Below are positions 46,990-59,315 of a stretch of 64,000 bases of DNA, one piece after another. A model generated the notes under the pieces. It did not search any database and was not told the origin of the DNA. It worked only from the letters and a program-made list of their open reading frames with translations. The stretch is from positions 23,500,001 through 23,564,000 of the forward strand of contig OX485809.1 of the NCBI GenBank assembly GCA_950295325.1, read 5' to 3'. Made by a program: the position numbers and the translations under genes. Each line of letters begins with the position of its first letter. The first letter of the stretch is position 1. Source of the DNA: Polytrichum commune. Its lineage: Eukaryota > Streptophyta > Polytrichopsida > Polytrichales > Polytrichaceae.

Positions 46990-47215
46990 CACTGCTCAGG
47001 GAGAACCGGCGGTTAGGTATAGATGTACCAGTTGCGTTTGAGAAATAACCGGTTGAAGTTGGAGACCTCAAGAAAATTATCAATCATTTTGGAGGAATCT
47101 ATAGAGGAATATACCTCTGAATGAAAGCAAAACCAGAAGATGTCAACATGTAACTGGCTGGATTTAGAACCACTAGGATCTTGACCAACTATGCCCAAAA
47201 ACTTCCATGGCACTG
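46990..47215 (+). mobile_element. hAT-type MITE, family 1, copy D (226 bp)
   Basis: Starts CACTGCTCAGGGAGAACCGG and ends CTTCCATGGCACTG. Flanks TTGTTGAA and CTGCTGAA are an 8-bp duplication with two changes. Very similar inside to copies A and C. Confidence 0.82.
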
Positions 47216-49208
47216 CTGCTGAAAGCGCGTGTTCCCTTCCCTTCGCTTCCATCCTGTCCCGTCCCGTCCCGTCCTGTCCTGCCCTGTCCTGGGAGTCAGT
47301 CATAAAGACCCTGCCCTTCCACCACTACTAGCTAGACCTCCTCAACCTCCATGTTTTCAATATGGCCTACATGTCTCCAACTACATTGCCACTTTTATGA
47401 GGGGCCCAGCCAGCAGCTACTTGCCCCTTCCACTTCCCTTCCCTTCAAATCACCTCACCTCACTTCACCTCACCTCATCTCCTCACCCCCCAACGGCTCC
47501 TCCATTGGTGCTGGCCCCCTGCTCCCACACCCGTAATAAGATACAGTGGGCATGGTGGGTGGGTGGGGGTCGTGCCATGCTCGGGTGCTGCTTTGGTTGG
47601 GAGTAAATGTGTTAAAGTAAGGTGGCGCTACGGAAAACGGTGAAACTGGGCTGATTTGGCCAGAAAGAGTGGCTTGAAACTTGTGGTGTACTTTTCAGAG
47701 ATGGAGGTGAGGCAATGATGAGGAATGCAGGTTGTTTTGTAATTTTATTCCTTGTAAATTCATTAGTTACATCGATCCAAAGAGGCAAGTAAGTCAAACC
47801 CCCTACGTGTGCAGTGTTGGAGCCCTCCGTAATTCGAGCATCCAACTGTCCTATGTTGCACACAGATGCACACAAAAGGGTTAACCCGATAAGCACCCAA
47901 AATTGATTGCAAGTGGTGCAAAACAACACATGTCTGGCCAATCGTTGCATCCCACCTATCATTGCATCCTTTTCGGGCCACCACTTTTATAATCAGTCCA
48001 TTTTGCGTGCACACAAGAATCATTTCACCCCTAGTCTAGTGCACCGGTAGTGGTCGTACACCATTCTCAATTTACCCACCTTGATTGTTGTTGTCATGGG
48101 AAGGAGGGAGGGACATAGTAATTATAATTTTATTTCTGTGAACATGTAAGGGACGTGGCCCTATTACAATGAACACTACCAATCCCACAAACTATTTCGG
48201 CCGTTGGACCGGAACGGAGATGATTTCCTCCAATTAGCGAATGTAAATCACGAAGATTATAAATTCACATTTCATAATCAAAGTTAAGATGTAAGTGTAA
48301 GATGAGGTCAAATTGCATTATGCACCTTTTTAAAAGACCATGTACTCCATGCTCCTAATCGTGTTTAAGTATTAAACCTAGAATGGCACATATTATATTT
48401 GTGGGTCACATAGTCCAAGCTCATCATAACACATTGTCTTTTTTATATCCATTCTTAAGAGCTACAAGCCTTTTGACTATGCACCACTCAAATTAGGAAG
48501 AGTAATCAAGCAAGGCCCACCATCCCCAGATTGCAAGGCTTCTTAACTTGTAAATTTTTTGAGGGTACTTTGTGATTTCTTAAAGTCCTACTTCCAAACA
48601 TAGGTCTTGAGTTGAAATTCCAATCCTATCAAAATAAGTTGTTGGAAATGGTTGAAAATACAATTCAAATCTATATGGTTAATGATGCATTTGAACCTCA
48701 TGGTTTGTGAATATAGTAACCTCACACCACCCATCCTTATTGCATTGACTACGTGTCTGTAAACACCTAAGTCTGATGCTCCAAACAACATCAAGGGCAT
48801 TCCATGCCATTATAGTAAAGAGTAATCTCCAAGTTAGAATTCACGCCCATGTTGCCCTTCGATTCGAAATGGGTAGATGTGATTTGTGGACCTTGGTTAT
48901 TCCTTGTACCAACCAAGTTGGCTTAAACTTCTCTAATATCCAAGCTAATTGCATCACTCCAATCTAGTACCGTGAGTACTTATTTGATCGACTGTCATCA
49001 AGGACATTTAATGCTAGAAACGAGTATTTCTAAACATTTGCAATTGCCCACGTTAAATGCACTGGAAACGGTAACTTATTTGATGCTCCAATTGTCATCA
49101 AAGGTCACTCAATGCTGGTCCAAAGCTCATGTTCAAACTTCACACATGAAGTATATGTTCTCTTCCATTTAAAGAAAGTATTACATCTAGACATCATCCA
49201 GGACAATC
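47216..49208. other. No gene recognised
   Basis: 47250-47540 is CT-rich, with CCCGTCCCGTC and CACCTCACCTCA microsatellites that create open frames. The remainder holds no convincing gene. Confidence 0.4.
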
Positions 49209-49522
49209 TGATATTTAGTGTCACCAATTGTAATTGTCTTGCTCAATACTAATTGTAAACCACAGTATAGTGTCACCAACACTAAAAATTAACCCAACAT
49301 TATTTGTCATTCCTTGTGATTTTTTGGGGGGGATTATATAGTGTTGCAATTACTGTCACTTACCAAGGGATTTTTCAATCATCCATGACAATATTTCATC
49401 ACAAGTTGCTGACAAGAGAAGGTAGGGTTTTGGCCAATGGATGAACTCGTCTATGACAACATTTGTTCACTTATTCGTAAAAATTGTCATCCAAAAAGTT
49501 CTGGTAGTGACACTGAATATCA
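49209..49522. mobile_element. TA-type MITE, copy A (314 bp)
   Basis: Ends TGATATTTAGTGTCAC and GTGACACTGAATATCA are inverted repeats with one mismatch. TA follows the right end; the left flank (TC) has mutated. The body matches 53576-53928 throughout, for example GACAAGAGAAGGTAGGGTTT. Confidence 0.82.
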
Positions 49523-50223
49523 TATTTAGTGTAGCCCCATGTTCTGGAATCAAGGACTTGCATAAAACAAAGTTAGTTTAGTCACCTCTGTACACATTCC
49601 AATACACCTCAGTCCAGTTGTTGGTTATTTACACCAATTAGGGCAAGGTTCCCACCTTTATTCCAGTATATAAAACAGTATGTATGTACCATGAGGGTGT
49701 CAACATATCATATTATTTTCTCAGGTTCGTGGCCAATTTCACTTGCAGATAACAAGTGGTTTCAGAGTACTATATTATAGCCATGACGCACTCACTTACG
49801 ATCATTATGCACTGGGGACGTCATTAAGTTAACAACCCGGCTGTATCAGTAACCAGTTCACTGAGTGTATCTCATGCAATTGCACCCCACCTGTTTCCAA
49901 ATGAGCAGGACTATTGCAGCTGTCAGAAAGCAACTTTCCCCCTTCTATTCCAAGCATTTTTGCCTCTTGGAGCTGAGTGCACTACGTAATTACCCCTGTG
50001 TAATAAAGCATCGTATTCTTTAATTATACTTTCTCTGGATCCGGTTACTTGATAAGCAGCTGATTGTGCATATTGAGGATGCTGTGAGTTCCCACGGGAC
50101 TCGTGCAGCAATCTATTCTTGTCACCAAGTGGTTTGTTTTGAGTCGTAAAAGGAATGTCACTGCTGGGCCGGCTCGAGATCGTGTATCCTAGAACATGTG
50201 ATTCCAGGGGCCTTCAGTCGTAC
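49523..50223. other. No gene recognised
   Basis: No conserved open frame or repeat seen. Confidence 0.35.
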
Positions 50224-50361
50224 CATAACATTATTCAGATCCATAACACTGCTCTGTGGGACTTACAGTGTTTCGTGGAATATTCTCCATATTCAGCCTG
50301 AATGTTCCGTGAAGTACTGTCAGTACCACAGAATAATGTTATGGATCTGAATAATGTTATG
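50224..50361 (+). ncRNA. Candidate hairpin RNA (miRNA-precursor-like)
   Basis: The first 25 bases (CATAACATTATTCAGATCC and six more) are perfectly complementary to 50337-50361. Pairing continues inward for 37 positions: 27 Watson-Crick, 6 G:U on the plus-strand transcript, 4 mismatches, leaving a loop of about 14. Total stem about 62 bp. Length and shape fit a plant MIRNA or young inverted-repeat locus; it could also be a short foldback MITE. No expression evidence is available from sequence alone. Confidence 0.4.
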
Positions 50362-51360
50362 AGTGCTTACTCATGTCTTGAGGGGAGGCCACACACACCT
50401 AAAATAAGAGGTTTCCACAAAAAGGCGTCTCGTACCGGAGAGGTGAAACTAGATGTTTTGAAGTTTGGGGTCACACTACATGTGCAATGCCAAACACCAT
50501 GTCAATGCCAAGTCAAACTATGACCGGACATCTTGTGCATATTAATCGGAGCCCCAATCCAAACACAAACACCCATATCACCATCTCCCAAACACACAAT
50601 CCAATTCATTAAATTCACATATTGCCATGACAGATTCCTCGAACAACCAAATATGAGCCACCAATCAACATCATACAAAATAATGGATGGAAAACCAACC
50701 TCCTCATTACCATCACAGCCGGAGTAAGAGGAGCTATACATGAACACTCCATAGATATAGTTACAAAACAAAAAACCCCAAAATCTTGCATTAAAATCCT
50801 CATGAAAAGCATACACCAAAATGCCATCAAATACTTCACATATTACCTAGTTTTAAACAAAAGAAAACTAGACAACAAGCAAACCCCCGTCCCCCCACCC
50901 TAATGAATTGGGATAACTAGTACACTATCAGAGCCCACCTCCCAAAGGAGGCATAACTCTTTATGTTGCATCATGGAGCACCGCAATCGGCATAAGGCCA
51001 ACAAGCTCACATTCATGCTGGTATTTAGATACATGCGTATTTTTTCTTTCTTCATACTTCTTTGCAAATGAGTTGTTAGTTTTGTTAGTTTAGTGACACC
51101 TCCCTTTGAAGATGAATATTTTACAAAAATATCAAAATATTAATTTGAAACATCTAAGACCCTATGTTGTGTTCTTATTGGTTCCCAAAACCTCACATCA
51201 TTTTTCAAGAGTTGGCAATCTAGTGGAAAGCACAACCCTCCTTCCCAGTTGCCAATTCAGTGTAGAATCAACTTCTTATTTAGCTTCCGGAATGCTAGGA
51301 AGGTGGCATCAATGGGGGGAACCGGCAATTTCACATTTGAAAATGCCGGTTTTGACATGG
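50362..51360. other. No gene recognised
   Basis: Overlapping open frames on both strands at 50502-50839 have no known motif. Confidence 0.35.
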
Positions 51361-51587
51361 AGTTTCATAAGCCAAGGTAAAAGAACTTTAGCCTTGACAT
51401 ATGCCTAACTTCAAGGAGCTTAGTTTCAAGGTCGGTCCCTCTTTTTGGGTAGAACCGTCCGTTTTCAACTCCAATTGGAAATGGTTTTAACCAAAATAAA
51501 AAGAGGGACCAACCTTGACACCAAACTCCTTGAAGTTATGCACATGTTGAAACCAAAAATCTTTTACCTTGACTTACCAAACTAAGT
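51361..51587. repeat. Long foldback, arms of about 100 bp
   Basis: CAAGGTAAAAGA, TAACTTCAAGGAG, TCAAGG and GGTCCCTCTTTTT occur in order in the left arm and as reverse complements in opposite order in the right arm, folding around CCAATTGG near 51474. It resembles a MITE; no clear target-site duplication was found. Confidence 0.75.
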
Positions 51588-53575
51588 CTCGATACCAACG
51601 GTTTCAAAAGTGTGTGGCATCCCTTCAAAGGGGAAGCCACACATGCCCTAGAGCTAACAATTTAGGCCTTGGAAGCCACCATCCGCGCATTCCAGGGTTA
51701 TGAATGGGAGATTATTCCCCTATTGAACTAGCAATTGGGAATGGGGGTTTGTCTCCCTTCTCTTGAAAATGGGATAATTTTTTTAATTTTTTTTGGGGGG
51801 GGGAGGGGGGGGAGCCTACCAACTGCAGGTAACAGTACAATTATCTGCCCTATGAATCTGGGGCCTTCATAAACAAATCCTTCACAAGTTTGGAAAATTC
51901 CAATCATCTTGAACAAATTCCTCCCCGATGAAAAATCATGGTGCTGTGCAAACACAAACTGCAAGTTTTTTTTAAACCAACTTGATTCCCTTATATTCAA
52001 GTCTTAGAAGCTCCTTGGCTGAAAGTTTGAGCAATCATTCCGCTTCAATAAAGTTTAGTCAAGTGAACCCAAAATGCACTTTCAACACCCCCAATGCTTA
52101 AATTAGCTTAACAATCACTTCTTCACCTTTTAACATTCGAAAATCCTTTGAGCATTACTCCTCGTTCGATAGTCCCCACATCTCAATACATAGATTGACA
52201 TACGATTGCTCCCAGGCTTGATTTTTGACTAAATTAAGTCTCAATTGCTCTTTGATGTTTTTAATATCAATCCCAGTTGGCTCACTTCGATGTTCATGAA
52301 GGGATCATCCTGGTGGGATATAATCCTCATTGTCAACACAGGAAAGTAACTGCTGGAGAATCGATGCCAAGGTGGGTAACTCCACGGGACACGGTAACCA
52401 TTGGTGCAGAGAAAGGTCCTCCTCTCCTCCCCTTTTTTCCTCAGGCATGCCTGCCAAACCACATGACCTGTGTAGGGCGGTCACTCTTAAACTTCACTTG
52501 CAATTACCGGTCATCGCCCTAAACCTTGCCCTTGCCCTTGCTCCTACCCCGTTGCAACAATCGCTAGCGTCACCTAGCAACCGCGAACGCAACCCAACAA
52601 CAACGAGCACCACCTAGCAACCGCGACAAGGGCAACTTCACATGGCCCACATTGCCAGCTTGCCATGCATATTGCAATATATACCGGTTGGCTCATCCAT
52701 TCCCGATTTGTACATGGTCGGTCGATTTGGAAGGCTAATTTGCCATCCTCTTTGATTTCTATCTTCCTACGCGGAAAAAAATGTACACCACCTTATACTT
52801 CTCTAAATTTGATGTTGAATCTCTTAAGTGATTGGTTATGGATGCCTCTACTCTAAACCAAAGTGGTCCCGAGTCAAATTCAACAGCCAATCACATATTT
52901 TAGGGAAGCAAGGGACGACTTCATGGTCCATGATGTAAACAACCCCTTAGTGTACCATCCAAATTGCAAATGCAAGCCTGAAGCTGACTTTCTCACTGAG
53001 GGGAAGAAGGCAGAGACTCTTCATTGGCCATATTTCCTCTGCGTGTGCGTAAGTACTACTTAAGTAGAATCCAAAAATCGGGCCAGTGAAATCACTCTGT
53101 ACCTCCTCTGGTCAGCATATCCCATCAATAAATTGATGCCCTTGTGTAGGTATGCCTGTCATCGTTCGGATGCAGGCAGAAACTATTGCTTGAAAGTTAC
53201 TTGGGCAAAATTCTAAGTTACTTGAATCTGATCAATTTTGCTCCAGATCGGATTGTTCTCTATTTATTTTCCAGCCACTAAGTTAAAACATGAGGAGGTC
53301 CATTCAAACTTCACACATGTTTGGCCAGAAGGAATTATTGCATGCGAGAGCGTGCAGTACCTTTGTGATGCATCCCACAAAAATGGCTCGTGATATATAT
53401 AGAATGTACGTGGTCCAGAGGATATGACTATTTTGAAATCGACTTGACATTGGAAGTAATTTCAGAGACCCTGAAATAGTTTAGAGTGGCACAAATAAGA
53501 TTTGTTAAGGGTATATCAACCACACACTGTACACCCCCACTCCAAGCATATCATGCAATCTAACTACACTAAATA
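51588..53575. other. No gene recognised
   Basis: Contains a G-run tract at 51793-51812 and a short repeat of CACCTAGCAACCGCGA (52570-52626). Open frames lack recognisable motifs. Confidence 0.35.
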
Positions 53576-53928
53576 TGATATTTAGTGTCACCAGTTCTAA
53601 TGCTCTTGCTCAACACTAATTGTAAACTGCGGTGTAGTGTCACCAACACTAAATGTTAACTCAACATTATTTGTCATTCCTTGTAAATTTTTTGGGGGGT
53701 TCTAGATTTACAGGGTTGCAATTATTGTCACTTACCAAGTGATTTTCATCCCAAATTTCAATCATTCATAATAATATTTCAACACAAGTTGCTGACAAGA
53801 GAAGGTAGGGTTTTGGCCGATGGATGAACTCATCCATCATCCATGACAACATTTTCTCACTTATTCATAAGAAGTGTCATCCCAAAATTACCATAATGAC
53901 ATAATATGCCATATGACACTAAATATCG
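53576..53928. mobile_element. TA-type MITE, copy B (353 bp)
   Basis: Ends TGATATTTAGTGTCAC and the reverse complement of CGATATTTAGTGTCAT; flanked by TA on both sides (53574-53575, 53929-53930). Same family as 49209-49522 and, at the ends, 30200-31768. Stowaway/mariner-like by duplication. Confidence 0.85.
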
Positions 53929-53930
53929 TA

Positions 53931-55251
53931 TCTTGTGTCAATGGAAACTTGACAATTCTATGTCATTGGAAGTTTGTATACCTATTAGAATGGTAGATTT
54001 GCATTGTTCTTTCACCAACACAAAACAATTGCCTAGGACTCATGTGTTGGTAAGGTAGACGTGGCTGATGTGGACACCTCCACCTTTGTGGAACTATCTA
54101 GCCAATGGCATCAAGCATTAGAAGCTTCATCAAGTTAGCAATTATAAATCAAGACCAAAGAATTTGAAATCGCTGAAATTGGTGTTGAAGAAGGTGTTGA
54201 TCTAGGCTTCAAAAATTTTAAAAATCTCTACTTCGCAATGTGGTGTTATATGGGGCAACTCTTTAAGCGTTTAATGTTGTGTAAGTGGACAACATCATTA
54301 GTAGATTCTACATGGGTCATTTGGCAATGAAAACCAAGTTGAATGCCAATATTAGTTGTGTCATGTCTCTCAAGTGGTCACATGTAAGATAAAATGTTGC
54401 CAAATTGTTTATTCATTATAGAATATTCATAATACAAGTTGGTTAGCACCTCGTAGCCACATGCCACCTCCAAATTTACCCAAGTTGCCACCTCCTAAAT
54501 TGCCCACCTCATATTCAAAAATCAAGCATGTCATAGCTCAGTGAATAGCACTCCTCATTATGAAGGATGGTGGGTGTAGTTTGACTTTTGCAAAGGTAAC
54601 TAACCCAAATATCATCAAGGAGACAAAAATCACCATGTACTACTCACCCACTAAATTAAAGCGACTATACCACCGATTAGGAACAAAAAATAAGTGTCCA
54701 ATTAAGATAGCTAACTGAATTAGCCCCATCTACCTTAGTGACCAAGCATTAAGTTCATAAGTTCTTTGTTTAGAGGAGAATAGCATCTCCATATATTCCA
54801 TTGTCACGTTCACTCTATATTAGCACTTGAAGTTGTGGGTACTATCATGATAGTCTAACAAATTTCTTGCATTATACAAGGTTGCTTTACATATAAAAAA
54901 TAGTTGTATTTATACATAAACAGATTTAAGGTTTGAACAATAACCTATGGTACATTCTATAACATCTCAGAATGTTGAGAAGTTGAGACATGTAAAAGTA
55001 TGCTTTGCAACATTTCAATTGATGGCATGACCTAGAGTTCATAATGACAATGAAAGTGTGGGGAATTTGCTTCAACCACAAACCTCCATAACATAGCTAA
55101 GCTCCACTAGTTGCCTAACCCTGAGAAGGAGAATATTACTTCGACCAAAGACTATGTATAAACAAGTTGTGATTCTTAAGAACCGATAGTTGCAGTCCTG
55201 GTGTAGCAACAAGGTCTTCATAATGGAACATGCCATCTCTTGTATTACTTA
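53931..55251. other. No gene recognised
   Basis: AT-rich, without conserved open frames. The final TTA (55249-55251) is the duplication of the Harbinger element. Confidence 0.4.
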
Positions 55252-55906
55252 GGCCCTTGCCAGACGAGAGGCCGGCAAGTTGTCCTTGCAGGCTATGATG
55301 GCTAGTAAGGTGGTTGTAGCCACGTTAGGGAATGGCAGCCTCCGGTACCAGACGAGCGGCAGACAGGGCCCCCGGGGCGAAGCAGCTCGGCAACTACCAC
55401 CGAAAAGAAGCGGCAATCACATGTGACCCAGCAGCCCAAGGCTGCTCCCGGCTCCAGAAACCTCCCTCTTTCGACTAACAGCCTGCAACTGCTCTCGGTG
55501 TCACAAAGAAGCCTTTGTCTCCATCAACTAGCCTTGGCTGCTCTCGGCCTCACAGACTTGAATGTCTCTTTCAGCCTCTCTTTTTGAGCTTGAATATTAG
55601 CTAGGATTTTCCTTCGAAACACCCCAGCCTCCGAACATGGACTTTGAGGTCCACAGGCTCATAATTTTGTTCGTCTTTAAGTTCTCTTTGTTCACCACTT
55701 TGGAGACCATGTCAAGAGATGAGGGTGCGATTCTTGTATGGCAATGGCAACAACTTTGTTTCATGACCCTTGCATTGCAGGGATTCAGGCGACTTCACGG
55801 GGCACGCCCAAGACGACTGTGGGCACATGAGAGAGGGTTGCACCTACCTGGTTTCTTCGATCAGAATTTGTTGGGATCATTTAACACGAGGGAGTTTAAA
55901 TGACGA

Positions 55907-56902
55907 ATGCATATGGATGTCTCAACATTTGAATATTTATGTAGCACTCTTGCACCCTTTTTGCAGAGGCAGGATACGAACATGCGGTTAACCATTCCAG
56001 TTCAAGTGAAGGTTGGTGTATCCATATCGAGATTGGCCATGCAGAGCATTGCCGATTTGTATAGGATTGATCTTTCGACAAGTCAACTTGTGGTCTCTCA
56101 ATTCAGTGGTGCCATGAAATCCGTTTTGCTCAAGAAATTTATCAGATGGCCTTCGGACACCGTTATGGAGAAATTTGCACAAGAATTCCAAAACCTCCAC
56201 AACATACCGTACGTGGTGGGTGCCGTGGATGGCTCCCACATACCCATTGTTGCGGCCCGGCTACATGCCGTTGATTACTACAACCGGAAGGGATTCCATT
56301 CTATCATCTTGTAGGGTGTGGTATCCAGTAAATGTTTGTTTTGGGATTTTGACATAGGTTGGCCGGGATCGATGCATGATGTGAACCTGTGGGCGAGGAC
56401 CGATATTGGGCAATTCTGCAAGGTCGGAAAATTCTCACCGTACGCTTTGGTTGGCGATGCCGCATACCCTTGTCATCCCTGGATGTTGGCTCTGTTCAAG
56501 GGCCATAAAGACGGTCTAACAAGAGAGGAATACCACTGGAACTACGTGCAGAGCTCGACACGCATGTGCATCGAGAGAGCATTCGAGATGCTCAAATGTA
56601 GATGGCGCATCTTGTTGAAGAGGGTCAATGTACATTTGAAGAATGTGTCTGAACTGGTGAGCACATGCTTGGTGCTCCACAACATTCGCATCATTTTCGG
56701 GAAAAACTTTTGGAAAACCGAGTGGATGCAAGAGGCGACGGACGAAGTCCACAACGGGTTGTCTATCGTAAAAGTTTCGGGCACATCCATACACGAGAGA
56801 CTGGCCGTTGCAAACCACGCTTTGCATAGCTTAGCGGGCATTGACGACAACTCCAGAGAGACCCTTGAATACATCAAACAAGAATCTGCCATGGAATTCT
56901 AA
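55907..56902 (+). pseudogene. PIF/Harbinger transposase with one in-frame stop
   Basis: A continuous frame of about 330 codons matches HARBI1/DDE_4 transposases. The N-terminal part reads STFEYLCSTLAPFLQ and a helix-turn-helix region (ADLYRIDLSTSQLVVSQF). The catalytic core follows: VVGAVDGSHIPI (first Asp), DIGWPGSMHDVNLW, ALVGDAAYP (second Asp) and ERAFEMLKCRWRIL (Glu). C-terminal helices include VSTCLVLHNI. A single TAG at 56312-56314, just after FHSIIL and before GVVSSK, is the only break; all three catalytic acids survive. The true start may lie upstream, as 55637-55906 has coding-like sequence in another frame. The enzyme cuts and joins the element ends at TWA sites with the Myb-like partner. 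It lies tail to tail with that gene, 152 bp apart. Confidence 0.92.
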
Positions 56903-57054
56903 ATTGCAATAGGCACGGGAGGAAAATCATCCAAAGAACTTTGTGCGAGAAAAAATGGCATTGCAAAGAGTCTTTGGATGGCAAAGACAAAGGCCTACAT
57001 TACACAAATTTTTCCTACAGACGGTGATTGATGGAACAACTACCTAAAGCTTCT

Positions 57055-58609
57055 CTACCAACTTTTGCATAGTTTGTTACATGCTAATGAGTAAGCCATC
57101 TTCATGTTATCACTGGCCTTCATACCTTCCATAAGACTCTTGCTACTCTCTCTTATCTCACTAATGCAACGTTCCAAGAAAATGTCTTCCTTACGTTTTG
57201 GTTCGGGAGATTTTGATATGTTGTCCCCACTCCGTTGCTCCGTTGTGTTTGTATCCGATGTGCCCGTGCACTTGGGCCCATCCGGATTGACAGCGCTTGC
57301 ATGTGCATGTGAAACAACATTGGCTCTGTCGTACATGAACTCGTCCACAAGTTGGTACCAGCGGCACTTCTCGGATCGTTGGGAGCCGGACTTCATGTTC
57401 ATAGCCTTATCCTCTTTGTAATCCATTTTTTTCGGCAAGCCTCGCTGTCTTTTATGAAGTTTGGGTAAAGTGACACGAGTTTCGTGTGCAAGCGGGACCA
57501 GTTGTCAACACCTGCATGTCAATGCAAATTCCGAGGTCAAATTGAAATCATGTCATCGGCAATCGATATTCATTGATTGCGCACTATGTATACAAAAGTT
57601 TGTCCGACTGCTCGACATTTTGCAAAGCACCAAAGAAAACGATTACATTTCAAAACGAGAACGAACAAAATTCACGACACACTGCCACCCGTCCGCTCAG
57701 CACACAGCCGCAACCTCGAACTCTCATAGCCAGAATGATGAGGAAAAAAAAACCATGTGTTTCTGCATTTCAAATCTATGTGAACCAGGCTTTAGAGACC
57801 TGCAGCATCAAAATGTGGTAGCAGAAATTCTGAGCCAGAAAAAAAAACCCATGTGTTTCGGCCTGCATGAATTCGGGAGAACAGTCTGCAGAGAGCTCTA
57901 GGCTGGAAGACTGCAAACCAAAATGATGCAAAAAAAAATGAATGATGCAAAAACCAAAATGATGCAATTTCGAATGTCGGCACTTACTCGCTCCGTCGAC
58001 AATCAACCCGAAATGTGCAAGTGAAACCGGCACTCGGATCCAGGGAAGAACAACACAACCGAAAGCAACCCAGAGAATAAACATAAAATCCACATTTGGG
58101 GGGGGGGGGGGGGAAAACGAACAATACCTTGCTTTGGTGGAGCACTGAAAGTGTTCTGCATTTCCCCCCCGAATGGTGATGAGCTATATGACCCAGTGAT
58201 CCTTCCAATGCCCAACATGCTTTAGGAGCTCCACCTCGTCTTTGGCCTCGTCCAACTCGACTATTTCCGGTTTTTTCCTCAGACCCCTCCGTTTCTTGGC
58301 GGACTTGGATTGGTCGGTCACGCATTCTTGGGGGCCACGTTTCTGGGACCCCTTCGTGAGGTCGATGGTGGCGCTAGGACTGCCTTGGGCAGGGGGCGGG
58401 AATCCTACCCCTGGAACATGAGGCATGAAGGAATGCGGAAATAGAAACGGCATTTGATTTGGTACAGGTGTGAATCCTTGGAAAATTGGTGGCGGCGTCA
58501 TGCCAGGACGTTGTGTACGAAATTCGGCGCTCGCGGCAGGAGGAATGCCGCCTGTTGCGCCATTCGGATTGGAACCACTCGCGTCTCGCATTGTCCCCTG
58601 CGAGTCCAT
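57055..58609 (-). pseudogene. Harbinger Myb/SANT-like protein, broken
   Basis: The first exon starts at 58609 (MDSQGTMRDASGSNPNG), with a long Pro/Gly-rich N-terminus, a basic patch (KSAKKRRGLRKKPEI) that could be a nuclear signal, and the start of a trihelix/SANT-like domain (ELLKHVGHWKDHWVI). A TAG at 58184-58186 interrupts it; after a frame change near a C7 run (58164-58170) reading continues EMQNTFSAPPKQ to a likely donor near 58130. The last exon (57438-57055) reads CRWYQLVDEFMYDRANVV, the domain end, and an ERCISEIRESSKSLMEGMKA helix, stopping at 57055. In Harbinger elements this protein binds the ends and brings the transposase into the nucleus. The intron is inferred. Confidence 0.75.
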
Positions 58610-58739
58610 CCAATGCAGTCACAAAAAAAAAAACAAAGCAAATTTAGAAAAGCACAAAGAGCTGCTGGAGAAAACAAAAAGTGTCAGAGTGTTTGTTGGT
58701 GTGATATTGTAGAAGCGTTGGGGCAAGTCTGGTAAGGCG

Positions 58740-59110
58740 AAGTGCACCAAAGGGGCATCGGAGTGCAGGTCGCGAGGGAGGAGGGGTGCAGGGCAGGTCG
58801 CGGGGGAGGATTGACGCAGACCAGGTCACGGGGGAGGGGTGATGCAGGCGACGTCACCGGGGTTAGCTCAAGATGGCCAGGTCGCAAGAGTGCAGTGAAG
58901 GAGGGCGCCTGTGGAGTGAAGGGGTGCGGAGGTGTGGTCGCGGAGGGGGAGGGAGGAAAGGCAGGTAGCGGGGGAGGGCCGACGAAGGTGAGCTCGCGGA
59001 GGTGGAGTGCAAGAGGGGGGTCGCGGGGGAGGGGCAACGGAGGCGAGGTCGTGGGGGAGGAGGAGGAGGAGGAGGAGGACGAAGCATCTGTAGCTGCGGG
59101 GAGGGAGTCG
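58740..59110. repeat. GC-rich minisatellite, GGTCGCGGGGGAGG units
   Basis: Degenerate units of 15-40 bp with GTCGCGGGGGAGG, ending in a GGA microsatellite (59058-59078). It lies between the Myb-like gene's 5' end and the element's right end. Pro-rich or Gly-rich open frames across it are by-products. Confidence 0.85.
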
Positions 59111-59315
59111 ACGTCGAGGGTGGGCCCTCCGCTGAGGTGGCCCGGGATGCAGGCATTACCAGCGGGTTTCCCCTGGTAGTTTCTTCCTCCCGCTCCTCCA
59201 CGCCACGTCACGTTGCCGCAGAGCTAGTTGCCGCTAGTGTGGTCAGTGGCCGCTGTGCTCGGCCAATCAGAGGCAGCAAGCTGAGCTGCCTGCCGCTCGT
59301 GTGGCACTTGTATTA

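Larger units (their letters stand above)
55252..59312. mobile_element. PIF/Harbinger DNA transposon, about 4.06 kb
   Basis: Flanked by TTA (55249-55251, 59313-59315), the usual Harbinger target duplication. Subterminal inverted repeats GCCAGACGAGAGGCCGGCA and GCCACACGAGCGGCAGGCA match at most positions; the outer seven bases do not match well, so exact ends are less sure. It contains a transposase gene (plus strand) and a Myb-like gene (minus strand), the two proteins this superfamily needs. Both are interrupted. Confidence 0.8.

Noticed and set aside
47229-47606. 125-codon Pro/Ser-rich open frame
   Set aside because: Arises from CT-rich microsatellites.
58684-59211. Pro/Ser-rich 175-codon open frame and its antisense
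   Set aside because: Generated by the GGTCGCGGGGGAGG minisatellite in the Harbinger element; no conserved motif.
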